Part shown: in pieces, positions 1-7,458 of the stretch
How the letters are laid out: the number at the start of each line of letters is the position of its first letter
Numbering within the stretch: position 1 is the stretch's first letter
NCBI GenBank assembly: GCA_050309775.1
Contig: JBNRMV010000017.1
Span: 35,569-99,568, forward strand
Length of the DNA: 64,000 nt
Direction: 5' to 3'
Source of the DNA: DTU072 sp050309775
GTDB taxonomy: Bacteria; Bacillota; Clostridia; Christensenellales; DTU072
Translations under genes and position numbers: made by a program
The notes under the pieces: generated by a model
Told to the model about the DNA's origin: nothing
The model's database searches: none
The model's input: only the letters and a program-made list of their open reading frames with translations

Positions 1-1
1 A

Positions 2-1144
2 GGACTGCGCCAAAAAGGCTTTGAGGTATTTTCTCAGTTGGTTTTTGCCGATATCTATATAATAAACACCTGCGCCGTGACGGCAGAGGCGGAGAGAAAA
101 TCCCGTCAAGCCGTAAAAAGATGTCTTTCACACAATCCCGACGGCAGAGTTTTTGTTTGCGGCTGCGCCAGTCAGCGCGACGCCGCTGCCTTTGAAAAGA
201 AAAAAGCAGAATATGTCTGCGGCGCCGACAAAGGGCAGTTGTTGGACAAGATTGAAACAATTGCAAAAAATGAAAATGCAAATGACGCATTCAGCGACAG
301 AACAAGGGCATTTGTAAAAATTCAGGACGGTTGCGACAATTTTTGCTCATATTGCATAATACCTCATTTGAGAGGACGCAGCGTGTCGAGAGATATTGAC
401 GAAATAGTCAAAGAAATAAGTAACCTTGCGCAAAAAACTAAAGAAATTGTTATTACAGGCATAAATCTTGCGTTGTTTGGCAAAGATAACGGCACAAGCC
501 TTACACAGTTAATAAAAGCTATTAGTCGTACAGATGTGAGAATTCGGCTGGGTTCTTTTTATGTTGAAGGATTGACAAAAGAATTGCTGACGGCGCTTTT
601 TTCGTTAAAGAAGTTTTGTCCGCATTTTCATTTGTCGCTGCAAAGCGGCGATGACTGCGTTCTTAAGGCCATGCGGCGCCGATATTCCACAACGGAATAT
701 CTTGAAAAGATTGACCTTATACGCTCATTTGACAAAAATGCTGCCATTACCACCGATATTATAGTAGGTTTTCCCACAGAAACCGATGAGCAGTTTGAAA
801 ACACAGTGAATTTTGTCAAGCAAGCCGGCTTTTCGGACATACATATATTCCCATTCTCCGCAAGGGAGGGAACTGCTGCGGCAAAACTGCCGCCGCTGCC
901 CAAACAAACCTTGCGCAGCCGCGCGGCAAAACTGGCGCAAATTAAGAATGATTTGCAAAAACGCTACCTGAATAATAACATAGGAGTAGTGCAACAGGTA
1001 CTTTTTGAAGAAGAGGAAGACGGCATAAAAAGCGGTTATTCCGAACGGTATATTAAAGTTTATGCAAGCACAGAAAAGGATTTGGCGGAAATTGTTCCGA
1101 CAGAAATATATAAAGACGGTTTGAAAGGAGAAGAAAATGGATAA
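2..1144 (+). CDS. mtaB: tRNA-t6A37 methylthiotransferase MtaB, 5'-truncated by window edge
   Basis: Radical-SAM enzyme that adds a methylthio group to t6A at position 37 of tRNAs reading ANN codons. The reading frame is open to the left edge (GLRQKGFEVFSQ before the first internal Met), so the true start and the first conserved Cys of the N-terminal UPF0004 domain lie outside the window. The other UPF0004 cysteines are visible in NTCAV and CGCASQ. The radical-SAM cluster motif C-x3-C-x2-C is at bases 332, 344 and 353 (CDNFCSYC), and a C-terminal TRAM-like segment follows. About 380 residues are present of the usual 430-450. It overlaps the HIT gene by 8 bases, so the two are probably co-translated. 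MtaB is preferred over MiaB because of the Firmicutes context next to rpsU. Confidence 0.93.
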   Translation, partial: GLRQKGFEVFSQLVFADIYIINTCAVTAEAERKSRQAVKRCLSHNPDGRVFVCGCASQRDAAAFEKKKAEYVCGADKGQLLDKIETIAKNENANDAFSDRTRAFVKIQDGCDNFCSYCIIPHLRGRSVSRDIDEIVKEISNLAQKTKEIVITGINLALFGKDNGTSLTQLIKAISRTDVRIRLGSFYVEGLTKELLTALFSLKKFCPHFHLSLQSGDDCVLKAMRRRYSTTEYLEKIDLIRSFDKNAAITTDIIVGFPTETDEQFENTVNFVKQAGFSDIHIFPFSAREGTAAAKLPPLPKQTLRSRAAKLAQIKNDLQKRYLNNNIGVVQQVLFEEEEDGIKSGYSERYIKVYASTEKDLAEIVPTEIYKDGLKGEENG

Positions 1145-1481
1145 GGATTGTATTTTTTGCAGAATTATAGCAGGGGAGATACCCTCGGCAAAACTTTATG
1201 AAGACGATGACATGATTGTCATAAAAGACATTAGCCCGCAAGCAAAAGTGCATTTGCTGCTCATTCCCAAACAGCATTATGCCGACATTGTTGAAATGAG
1301 CGACGAGCAAGCGGCGACATTGGGCAAGTGCATAAAAAAACTGTCGACGCTGACCGACACTTTGGGACTTCAGGACGGCTTCAGACTGGTTTCCAACAAA
1401 GGCGAAAACGGCAGACAAAGCGTCGGACACCTGCATATTCATGTCATTGGCGGTGAAAAATTGTCAGAAATAATGGCATAA
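1137..1481 (+). CDS. HIT family (histidine triad) nucleotide hydrolase, HinT-like
   Basis: Small 114-residue protein with the complete histidine triad H-x-H-x-H in GHLHIHVIGG near the C-terminus, and the N-terminal CIFCRIIAGEIPSA segment with two cysteines typical of HinT-type purine nucleoside phosphoramidases. The length is normal for the family. The start ATG overlaps the end of mtaB and is preceded by AAAGGAGAAGAA. Transcription should end at the bidirectional terminator at 1548-1572, shared with the convergent rpsU. The physiological substrate in bacteria is uncertain; the family hydrolyses AMP-lysine and adenosine phosphoramidates. Confidence 0.93.
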   Translation: MDKDCIFCRIIAGEIPSAKLYEDDDMIVIKDISPQAKVHLLLIPKQHYADIVEMSDEQAATLGKCIKKLSTLTDTLGLQDGFRLVSNKGENGRQSVGHLHIHVIGGEKLSEIMA

Positions 1482-1547
1482 TAGCTTAAGTTTTGAGTTG
1501 TTATAAATAAACAGATATCAGATTTATAGAAAAGAAAATTGAAAAGT

Positions 1548-1572
1548 AAAAACCGCCTGAACAGCGGTTTTT
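1548..1572. terminator. Bidirectional rho-independent terminator between HIT gene and rpsU
   Basis: A perfect 9-bp inverted repeat AAAAACCGC / GCGGTTTTT (1548-1556 and 1564-1572) with a 7-nt loop. The A-run on one side becomes a U-run on the other strand, so it can terminate the plus-strand HIT transcript and the minus-strand rpsU transcript. Confidence 0.8.
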
Positions 1573-1581
1573 ATAAATGTC

Positions 1582-1758
1582 TTATTTGTAGCTTCTCTTT
1601 CTGGCGTTCTCTGCCTTCTTCTTTCTCTTGACGCTGGGTTTTTCGTAAAACTCATGGCGTCTGAGGTCTCCGATAATGCCTTCATTTGAGCATTTTCTTT
1701 TCCACCTGCGGAAAGCGCTGTCCACAGACTCATTGTCCTTGACATATACTGTTGCCAT
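1582..1758 (-). CDS. rpsU: 30S ribosomal protein bS21
   Basis: A 58-residue very basic protein of the bS21 type: it starts MATVYVKDNESVDSAFRRW, contains FYEKPSVKRKKKAENARKR and ends RSYK. bS21 binds the 30S platform near the anti-Shine-Dalgarno region of 16S rRNA. The start ATG (complement of 1756-1758) follows a GAGGGGGTGA ribosome site. Length and sequence fit the family. In many Firmicutes rpsU lies in the same direction between mtaB and yqeY or ahead of dnaG-rpoD. Here it is on the opposite strand, convergent with the HIT gene and divergent from the dnaG cluster, with its own consensus promoter at 1801-1828. Confidence 0.95.
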   Translation of the reverse strand: MATVYVKDNESVDSAFRRWKRKCSNEGIIGDLRRHEFYEKPSVKRKKKAENARKRSYK

Positions 1759-1800
1759 AAATATTCACCCCCTCTGTCCAAGATTTTTTCGCATATGTTT

Positions 1801-1828
1801 ATTATAAGCGATTTTTTATCATTGTCAA
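1801..1828 (-). promoter_or_regulatory. Sigma-A promoter of rpsU, perfect consensus hexamers
   Basis: On the minus strand, TTGACA (complement of 1823-1828) is followed by a 16-nt spacer and TATAAT (complement of 1801-1806). Both hexamers match the consensus exactly. The predicted transcription start gives an rpsU leader of about 35-40 nt containing the GAGGGGGTGA ribosome site. This is the strongest-looking promoter in the window. Confidence 0.85.
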
Positions 1829-1938
1829 ACATTTGATTATAATTTTATGCCTTTTGTGACAAATTTGTCATTCTTTTTATCAAATTCTCTTTTATACCCG
1901 TAGAATTTGTTTCTTAATGTCTTATTTTGTCGGATATA

Positions 1939-1966
1939 TTGATAAAGCTGTCAAATATGCTACAAT
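1939..1966 (+). promoter_or_regulatory. Sigma-A promoter for the gene at 1999 (and probably dnaG-rpoD)
   Basis: TTGATA (1939-1944), 16-nt spacer, TACAAT (1961-1966). The predicted start is near 1973, upstream of the ATG at 1999. Its position argues against the earlier in-frame ATG at 1927, which would lie upstream of the -35 box. Confidence 0.65.
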
Positions 1967-1998
1967 CAAGAAAAACCATGCTAAGGAGATTAGTTATT

Positions 1999-2328
1999 AT
2001 GCTAAGGGAAAAACACGAATTTTTCAAAATGATAAAAAAACGCCTTGTTGAGAACAATTATTCCGACTATACCGTAAAGATAAACGACGAGCGTGTCGGC
2101 GAGGTGTATTTTCTCAACAACAAAAGAATGACTAGCGAGCAGCTGCGCGCTTTCAGCATGCGCGTCAACGAAATCATCAAAAGCGATGTTTTTATTCTTG
2201 ACCCTCTCAACAAACTGATTATTGACAAAGACGAATTTATGGGGCTTGACGAAGTGGCAAAACAGCGCTACATACTTGATTTGAGCAATATATATATTGA
2301 TATAAAGAAAAAATCCATAAACTGCTAA
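1999..2328 (+). CDS. Conserved-looking hypothetical protein, 109 residues, upstream of dnaG
   Basis: I do not recognise this family. The product is a soluble, charged, probably alpha/beta protein (starts MLREKHEFFKMIKKRL, ends IYIDIKKKSINC) with no signal peptide, membrane segment or metal-binding motif. The start at 1999 is chosen because AAGGAG lies 10 bases upstream and a good sigma-A promoter ends at 1966. The in-frame ATG at 1927 would precede that promoter. It sits between rpsU (divergent) and dnaG, so a role linked to translation or replication is possible but is only inferred from position. Confidence 0.7.
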   Translation: MLREKHEFFKMIKKRLVENNYSDYTVKINDERVGEVYFLNNKRMTSEQLRAFSMRVNEIIKSDVFILDPLNKLIIDKDEFMGLDEVAKQRYILDLSNIYIDIKKKSINC

Positions 2329-2330
2329 CT

Positions 2331-2418
2331 AAATATGCTTATGTGCTAGGAGAATTGTTTTTTTTGTCGAATAATATATTAGACGGAAAAAAGAGGTACT
2401 TGGCACATAAGCAAATTT
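2331..2418. repeat. Inverted repeat flanking the dnaG translation start
   Basis: The left arm AAATATGCTTATGTGC (2331-2346) and right arm GCACATAAGCAAATTT (2403-2418) are inverted copies with 15 of 16 positions matching. They contain an uninterrupted 11-bp core and are separated by 56 nt. The loop holds a T-run, an AT-rich stretch and the AGAGG ribosome site of dnaG. The right arm covers the first codons of dnaG. It could fold in RNA and mask initiation, or be a DNA-level inverted repeat. Confidence 0.6.
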
Positions 2419-4158
2419 CATTCGGGCTTTATTGATGAGCTAAAATCAAAATCCGACATTGTCGACATAGTTTCAAAATTTGTCCATCTCCAAAAAAAGG
2501 GGAGGGACTATTGGGCGTGTTGTCCTTTTCATCACGAAAAGACGCCCTCTTTTCAGGTGCGTTCAGACCACCAGTATTTCAAGTGTTTTGGTTGTCAAAA
2601 AAGCGGCAATGTCATCACTTTTGTTATGGAGCATGAGCGCATTACCTATCCCGAGGCCATAGAATGGCTGGCAGACAGAGCCAATATGGAACTGCCGGAA
2701 AATTTTGTTGCGCCCGAGTACAAGGAATCCAAACAACTGAAAGAAAAAATACATAACGCCAACAAAGAAGCGGCAAAGTTTTATTACCAAACGCTGTTTT
2801 CACCCGCCGGAAAGGAAGCGCTGCAATATCTGCTCAACAGAGGACTTACGGAACAAACCATTAAGACTTTCGGCATGGGCTTTTCGCCGAACTCATGGTC
2901 ACTGCCCCAACACATGGAAAACAAGGGCTATGACAAAACCACCTTAAAAAAAGCCGGGCTTTGCGGCTATGACGCAGAGAGCGGCAAGGCATACGACTTC
3001 TTTTCGGGCAGAATTATTGTGCCGATTATTGACGCTTTCGGCAATGTAATAGGTTTTGGCGGCAGGGTGCTGAAAGACACCGGCTTTGCAAAATACAAAA
3101 ACACACTGGCAAATCCGGTTTTTGACAAAAGCCGCAGCCTTTTTAATATAAACCTTTTCAAAAAACTCAAACAAACAGAAACCGTTCAGTCAGTTATACT
3201 TGTTGAAGGATATATGGATACCATAAGCCTTTATCAAGCAGACATCAAGAATGTAGTTGCGCCTATGGGGACAAGCCTTACCGTAGACCAATGCAGGGTG
3301 CTGAAGCGGTATGTAGACATTGTGTATGTGTGTTTTGACGGTGACAGCGCCGGACAAGCCGCCACTATGCGCAGTTTAGAACTGCTTAAAACCAGCGGTT
3401 TGGAAGTCAAAGTTATGGACCTTCCGGACAAGATGGACCCTGACGATGTCATTAAGCAGAGAGGAAAGCAAGCCTTTGAGGAACTGATAACAAAGGCATT
3501 GCCTTTGATAGATTACAAATTGAAGAAAACAGAACGAGCGCACAACCTTAAGACCGCCGACGGACGGCAAAAGTACATAAAGGCCGCCGCCGAGGTGCTG
3601 TCAAAATTAGACGCTGTAGAGAGAGAGGTTTATGCCCGAAATGTGTCAGAAAAAAGCGGTATAGCTATTGATACCATACTTTCTGAAGCCGCCGGCAACA
3701 GCGGCGAAGTGTATGCAACGGCAAAAAAGCCCGAAAAGAAAGAATCGAGAAAGGGCAACGCCAATGCCGCAAGATTTGTACTGTCCTCCATTCTGAACAT
3801 GAAAGAATATGTGAGAATGCAATACATAAAGCCGGAGTATTTTGACGATGGAGCGCAAAAAACAGTATATGAGTATTTTCTTGACTGTATAGAAAATAAG
3901 TATACGCCGAAATTTAGTGATTTGTTTGATTTGAGCGAGGACAAAGACGAGCTAAATGAGATTATTGACGCGCTTGATAAGGTTGCGCCGGACAAACAGG
4001 CAGAGTATTATTCGCAGTCCTTAAATTTTCTTTTTAACGATTACAAAAGAGAAGCTTTACCCAAGCTAACTTTAATGCTCACGCAAGCAAAGAATGAAAA
4101 TGAAAAAGCATTGATACAAGAAAAAATAAAAGAACTTTCAAACTCACAACCTAATTAA
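2407..4158 (+). CDS. dnaG: DNA primase DnaG (start codon unusual)
   Basis: Synthesises RNA primers at the replication fork. The N-terminal CHC2 zinc finger is seen as WACCPFHHEKTPSF plus YFKCFGC. The primase core follows, and then TOPRIM motifs (ILVEGYMD, VCFDGDSAG). The C-terminal helicase-binding region is weakly conserved. The frame is open from 2383, and the DnaG-like sequence begins by GFIDELKSKSDIVDIV, yet no ATG, GTG or TTG occurs in frame before the GTG at 2557. That GTG would delete half of the zinc finger. The ATA at 2407, 10 nt after AGAGG, is the best placed codon and gives 583 residues, close to the usual 600. A one-base frameshift after the out-of-frame TTG at 2400 is the alternative. 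dnaG is followed by rpoD in the classical order. Confidence 0.93.
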   Translation: MSKFHSGFIDELKSKSDIVDIVSKFVHLQKKGRDYWACCPFHHEKTPSFQVRSDHQYFKCFGCQKSGNVITFVMEHERITYPEAIEWLADRANMELPENFVAPEYKESKQLKEKIHNANKEAAKFYYQTLFSPAGKEALQYLLNRGLTEQTIKTFGMGFSPNSWSLPQHMENKGYDKTTLKKAGLCGYDAESGKAYDFFSGRIIVPIIDAFGNVIGFGGRVLKDTGFAKYKNTLANPVFDKSRSLFNINLFKKLKQTETVQSVILVEGYMDTISLYQADIKNVVAPMGTSLTVDQCRVLKRYVDIVYVCFDGDSAGQAATMRSLELLKTSGLEVKVMDLPDKMDPDDVIKQRGKQAFEELITKALPLIDYKLKKTERAHNLKTADGRQKYIKAAAEVLSKLDAVEREVYARNVSEKSGIAIDTILSEAAGNSGEVYATAKKPEKKESRKGNANAARFVLSSILNMKEYVRMQYIKPEYFDDGAQKTVYEYFLDCIENKYTPKFSDLFDLSEDKDELNEIIDALDKVAPDKQAEYYSQSLNFLFNDYKREALPKLTLMLTQAKNENEKALIQEKIKELSNSQPN

Positions 4159-4175
4159 AGATAGAGGAGCCGAAT

Positions 4176-5237
4176 ATGCCAAACTACGAAGAACGCAAGA
4201 GAACAAAAATTGACAGTATCGTCGAACTGCACAAGGACGACAAAAAAATACAGGAAGAAGACCTCATGAAAAAGCTGGACAAGCTAGAACTAGACGCCAA
4301 AGAAATGGAGGAAGTTTATAAAATACTGGAGGACAACAACATTAAGGTTGAATCTGGTATTGAAAAAACAAGCGACAAACTGCTCCAAAAAATTATGAGC
4401 GAGGTCAACATAGATGACTCCGTCAAGATGTATCTGAAGGACATCGGTAAAGTACCTCTATTGCAGGCATCGGAGGAGGTCGAGCTGGCGCAAAGAATGG
4501 CGGAGGGCGACGAGGTAGCGAGAGATAACCTCATAAACGCCAACCTCAGACTTGTTGTAAGCATAGCAAAGAGATATGTTGGCAGGGGCATGCAGTTCCT
4601 TGATTTGATACAAGAGGGCAACTTGGGCTTGATGAAAGCCGTAGAAAAATTTGATTATACGAAAGGTTTCAAGTTTTCGACTTACGCTACATGGTGGATT
4701 AGGCAGGCAATAACCCGTTCGCTTGCCGACCAAGCCAGAACCATACGCATTCCCGTGCATATGGTAGAAACCATAAATAAGTTGACAAAGGTTTCCAGAA
4801 CGCTGCTCCAACAATTGGGCAGAGAACCTACGCAGGCAGAAATAGCCGAAGCAATGGGCATAACCGAACAAAAAGTCGTCGAAATACAAAAGATTGCGCA
4901 AGACCCCGTATCTCTTGAAACGCCTATCGGCGAGGAAGACGACAGCCATTTGGGAGATTTTCTTGAGGACCACAACGCAGTGGCGCCCATGGACGCAGCC
5001 GAAGCAAAGATGCTCAGAGCGCAGGTTGAAGAAATTCTCAACACGCTTGCCCCCAGAGAAGCCATGGTGCTTATTTTGCGGTATGGGCTGAAAGATAATC
5101 GCCCGAGAACGCTTGAAGAAGTCGGCAAGGTCTTCAATGTCACAAGGGAAAGAATCCGTCAGATTGAAGCAAAAGCCTTGCGCAGGCTCAAACATCCGAA
5201 CAAGATGAAAAAACTTAAGGATTTCCTAGACAAATAA
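4176..5237 (+). CDS. rpoD: Primary sigma factor RpoD (SigA)
   Basis: Housekeeping sigma-70 factor of 353 residues, close to Firmicutes SigA length. It has a short region 1.1, region 1.2 (VKMYLKDIGKVPLL), regions 2.1-2.4 (LRLVVSIAKRYVGRGMQFLD, then TYATWWIRQAITR), region 3 and a C-terminal region 4.2 helix-turn-helix (VTRERIRQIEAKALRRLKHP). Region 2.4 is canonical, which agrees with the TATAAT-type -10 boxes found here. The ATG follows GAGGAG and lies 17 bases after dnaG. Confidence 0.98.
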   Translation: MPNYEERKRTKIDSIVELHKDDKKIQEEDLMKKLDKLELDAKEMEEVYKILEDNNIKVESGIEKTSDKLLQKIMSEVNIDDSVKMYLKDIGKVPLLQASEEVELAQRMAEGDEVARDNLINANLRLVVSIAKRYVGRGMQFLDLIQEGNLGLMKAVEKFDYTKGFKFSTYATWWIRQAITRSLADQARTIRIPVHMVETINKLTKVSRTLLQQLGREPTQAEIAEAMGITEQKVVEIQKIAQDPVSLETPIGEEDDSHLGDFLEDHNAVAPMDAAEAKMLRAQVEEILNTLAPREAMVLILRYGLKDNRPRTLEEVGKVFNVTRERIRQIEAKALRRLKHPNKMKKLKDFLDK

Positions 5238-5238
5238 T

Positions 5239-5877
5239 ATGCTAAAACTTGACAAACGGCTGGCGGCGATTGCCTCCGAAGTTGATGCAAAATGTCTGGC
5301 TGACATTGGCGCAGACCATGGCAAAGTTGTGGTGTTTTGCCTTAATAACAACAAGGCGCATCGAGCGTATGCTGTTGACATAAGTCAAAAGAGCCTCCAA
5401 AAGGCAAGACTGCTTGCCGAAAAACATGGAGTGGCGGATAAGATTAAGTTTGTTGTAGGCGACGGCTTGCAAAAAATAGACAATGACGCAGACTGTATTG
5501 TTATTGCCGGTATGGGCGGATTTGAAATAATAAAAATTTTATCTCAGCGCAAGCTGAATGCAAAGTACATTTTGGCTCCGCATCAGGACGCGGCGGCGCT
5601 GCGCCGTTTTCTGAATGACAACGCGTTCTTTGTGCAAAAAGACTATTTTGTGGCGGTGGGCAAAAGGTTCTATGACATTATTGTTTGCGTGCCGGGCAAA
5701 GGCAACTATACCGAAAATGAGATTTATGTCGGAAAGAACATTCCTCCGCAATCTGATTTTCAAAAGAAATTGACCGCCAGAAAGAGCGTTATTATGGATA
5801 TATATAAAAAGACAAATAATCCTTCCGAGGAAATCAAAAAAGAATTGGGAGAAATAAACAATGCCTTACAAAATTAA
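5239..5877 (+). CDS. trmK: tRNA (adenine(22)-N1)-methyltransferase TrmK
   Basis: SAM-dependent enzyme that makes m1A22 in bacterial tRNAs; 212 residues, normal for the family. The Rossmann SAM site is visible as DIGADHGKVV, and the family motif IAGMGGFEII lies at the active site. It starts one base after the rpoD stop and overlaps the next gene by 17 bases. The rpoD-trmK-nif3 order is the standard Firmicutes arrangement and supports the call. Confidence 0.93.
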   Translation: MLKLDKRLAAIASEVDAKCLADIGADHGKVVVFCLNNNKAHRAYAVDISQKSLQKARLLAEKHGVADKIKFVVGDGLQKIDNDADCIVIAGMGGFEIIKILSQRKLNAKYILAPHQDAAALRRFLNDNAFFVQKDYFVAVGKRFYDIIVCVPGKGNYTENEIYVGKNIPPQSDFQKKLTARKSVIMDIYKKTNNPSEEIKKELGEINNALQN

Positions 5878-6673
5878 AGATGTAATCAATGAGGTAGAAA
5901 ACTTTGCTCCGCTGACATTGCAAGCGGATTTTGACAATTCTGGGCTGATACTAGGCGACCCCAACAACATGCTTACGGGAGTTGTCGTTACGCTGGACAC
6001 GAATATAGCTGTTGTTGAGGAAGCAATAGAAAAGGGCTGTAACCTTATTATTGAGCATCACCCCTCAATTTTTGAGCCGTTGCGTTCATTTGATTATCGT
6101 TTGCCGCTGCATAGGGCAATGGCGCTTGCCATAAAACATGACATTGTCATATACGCTGCGCACACAAATGCCGATTTTGCAGAGGGCGGACTCAACGATT
6201 ATGTGGCGGAAAAACTAGGCTTAAAAAATGTTGAATACCTCTATGACCGCCTTGATTCGGCAAGGGTGGGCGACCTTGAGCGCCCCATGACAATGGGCGA
6301 TTTTGCAAAATTTGTCGGAGATACTTTGCGTGACGAAAACATAGTCACAATTGGCAATGAAAACCTGCTTGTGCGCAGAGCCGCCGTCATAAACGGCGCC
6401 GGAGGCGGCAGTAAAGAGTTGCTGCTTGATTTACAAAACAAAGATGTGGATATTTTTCTTACTGCGGACATAAAATATAGCTTTGCGAGGTTTGCAAAAG
6501 ACCTAAACTATGGTATAATATGCTTTGGGCATTATGATAGTGAGCTGGGGTTTGTCGATTTGATTGACAATATGTTGAAAAGCAGCGGAATGGACATAAA
6601 GATAATAAAAACCAACAAATGCTCAAATCCGTACAACAATAGGAGACAAAATGAGTCTGGACAAAATACTTAA
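5861..6673 (+). CDS. Nif3-like dinuclear metal centre hexameric protein (YqfO family)
   Basis: Member of the NIF3/DUF34 family, whose biochemical role is unsettled; it is sometimes annotated as GTP cyclohydrolase I type 2. The metal-site motifs are present: IEHHPSIFEPL with two histidines, HTNADFAEGGLND, and the C-terminal FGHYDSE. At 270 residues it is the short form without the extra PII-like insert of Bacillus YqfO (about 370). It overlaps trmK at its 5' end and the zinc-ribbon gene at its 3' end, so translation is probably coupled. A good internal promoter match lies at 6492-6519. Confidence 0.9.
   Translation: MPYKIKDVINEVENFAPLTLQADFDNSGLILGDPNNMLTGVVVTLDTNIAVVEEAIEKGCNLIIEHHPSIFEPLRSFDYRLPLHRAMALAIKHDIVIYAAHTNADFAEGGLNDYVAEKLGLKNVEYLYDRLDSARVGDLERPMTMGDFAKFVGDTLRDENIVTIGNENLLVRRAAVINGAGGGSKELLLDLQNKDVDIFLTADIKYSFARFAKDLNYGIICFGHYDSELGFVDLIDNMLKSSGMDIKIIKTNKCSNPYNNRRQNESGQNT
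6492..6519 (+). promoter_or_regulatory. Putative internal promoter inside the nif3 gene
   Basis: TTGCAA (6492-6497), 16-nt spacer and TATAAT (6514-6519) preceded by TGG (extended -10). It would place a transcript start about 125 bases upstream of the zinc-ribbon gene. It lies within coding sequence, so it may be fortuitous, but the ATGG-TATAAT segment is the same as in the lacZ promoter. Confidence 0.4.
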
Positions 6674-7352
6674 ATATCAAAGCGTAGACCTAAAGCTATA
6701 TGCGTTGCAAAACGACTTTGAAAAATCCGAAAAACGCAAAAACCTAATGATATTGCAAAACAGCTTCAATGAAAAAAATGAAGAACTTGCCCGCGTTGCC
6801 AAAGAGACGCAGGAGCTTTTTGTTGCCTTTGAAAAAAGCGGAGCAAGGCTTACGGAGTTGGACCCCATCGAAGAAGAAATAAACCAAGACATAAATTCCA
6901 TAAATGACTTAACCGAACTTGACTTATACGACAAGAGTTTGCTAAAATACGAGGAGTGTATTTCTTCAATCGAAAAAGAAATGAACAAAGCCGCTAGGCG
7001 CCTGAACGAAATAAAATACGAGGTTCAAAAACTCATCGAACAGCGCCAAGAAATAGGTAACCAGTATGTCCAGCACAAAAAATACCACGACAAAGAAGTG
7101 CTGGAAATGAAACAAAAGGCGGCTCCGATTATGATGGAGCTAAAAGAATTGAAAGAGGGGCTAGACGACAAGTTGTACGAAAAGTACATGGAGCGCCGCA
7201 ACGCAAGAAAAATGCCGGCATTTGTAGAATATATGGACGGAAACTGCGCAGGCTGCGGCATGGAAATCTTCATTGAAGTAAACGAAAAACTGACAAAAAG
7301 CGGCGATATGGCGGAATGTCCGGAATGCCGTAGAATTGTATATAAACCATAA
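6651..7352 (+). CDS. Coiled-coil protein with C-terminal C4 zinc ribbon
   Basis: A 233-residue protein. Residues about 1-185 are a heptad-rich charged coiled coil, and the C-terminus carries a zinc ribbon C-x2-C ... C-x2-C (CAGCGMEI and CPECRRI). This is the architecture of the CT398/CdsZ-like zinc-ribbon family that commonly follows nif3 in bacteria. The molecular role is not firmly established; a protein- or RNA-binding adaptor is plausible. The ATG follows ATAGGAGAC and overlaps the end of nif3. Confidence 0.85.
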   Translation: MSLDKILKYQSVDLKLYALQNDFEKSEKRKNLMILQNSFNEKNEELARVAKETQELFVAFEKSGARLTELDPIEEEINQDINSINDLTELDLYDKSLLKYEECISSIEKEMNKAARRLNEIKYEVQKLIEQRQEIGNQYVQHKKYHDKEVLEMKQKAAPIMMELKELKEGLDDKLYEKYMERRNARKMPAFVEYMDGNCAGCGMEIFIEVNEKLTKSGDMAECPECRRIVYKP

Positions 7353-7458
7353 CAATATAATATATTGAACCCTAGAACTAAATAGAAAGCCAAAAAATAC
7401 TGCTTGCAAGAAGAAAGAATTGCTGAACGAACGAACCAAAACAATTATGGAGGTGTTT

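Noticed and set aside
1524..1832. A 102-codon minus-strand frame over the rpsU region
   Set aside because: It is out of frame with rpsU, which is a clear bS21 with a consensus promoter and ribosome site; the longer frame encodes nothing recognisable.
4458..5195. A 245-codon minus-strand frame antisense to rpoD
   Set aside because: The rpoD frame is unambiguous and the antisense product has no family features.
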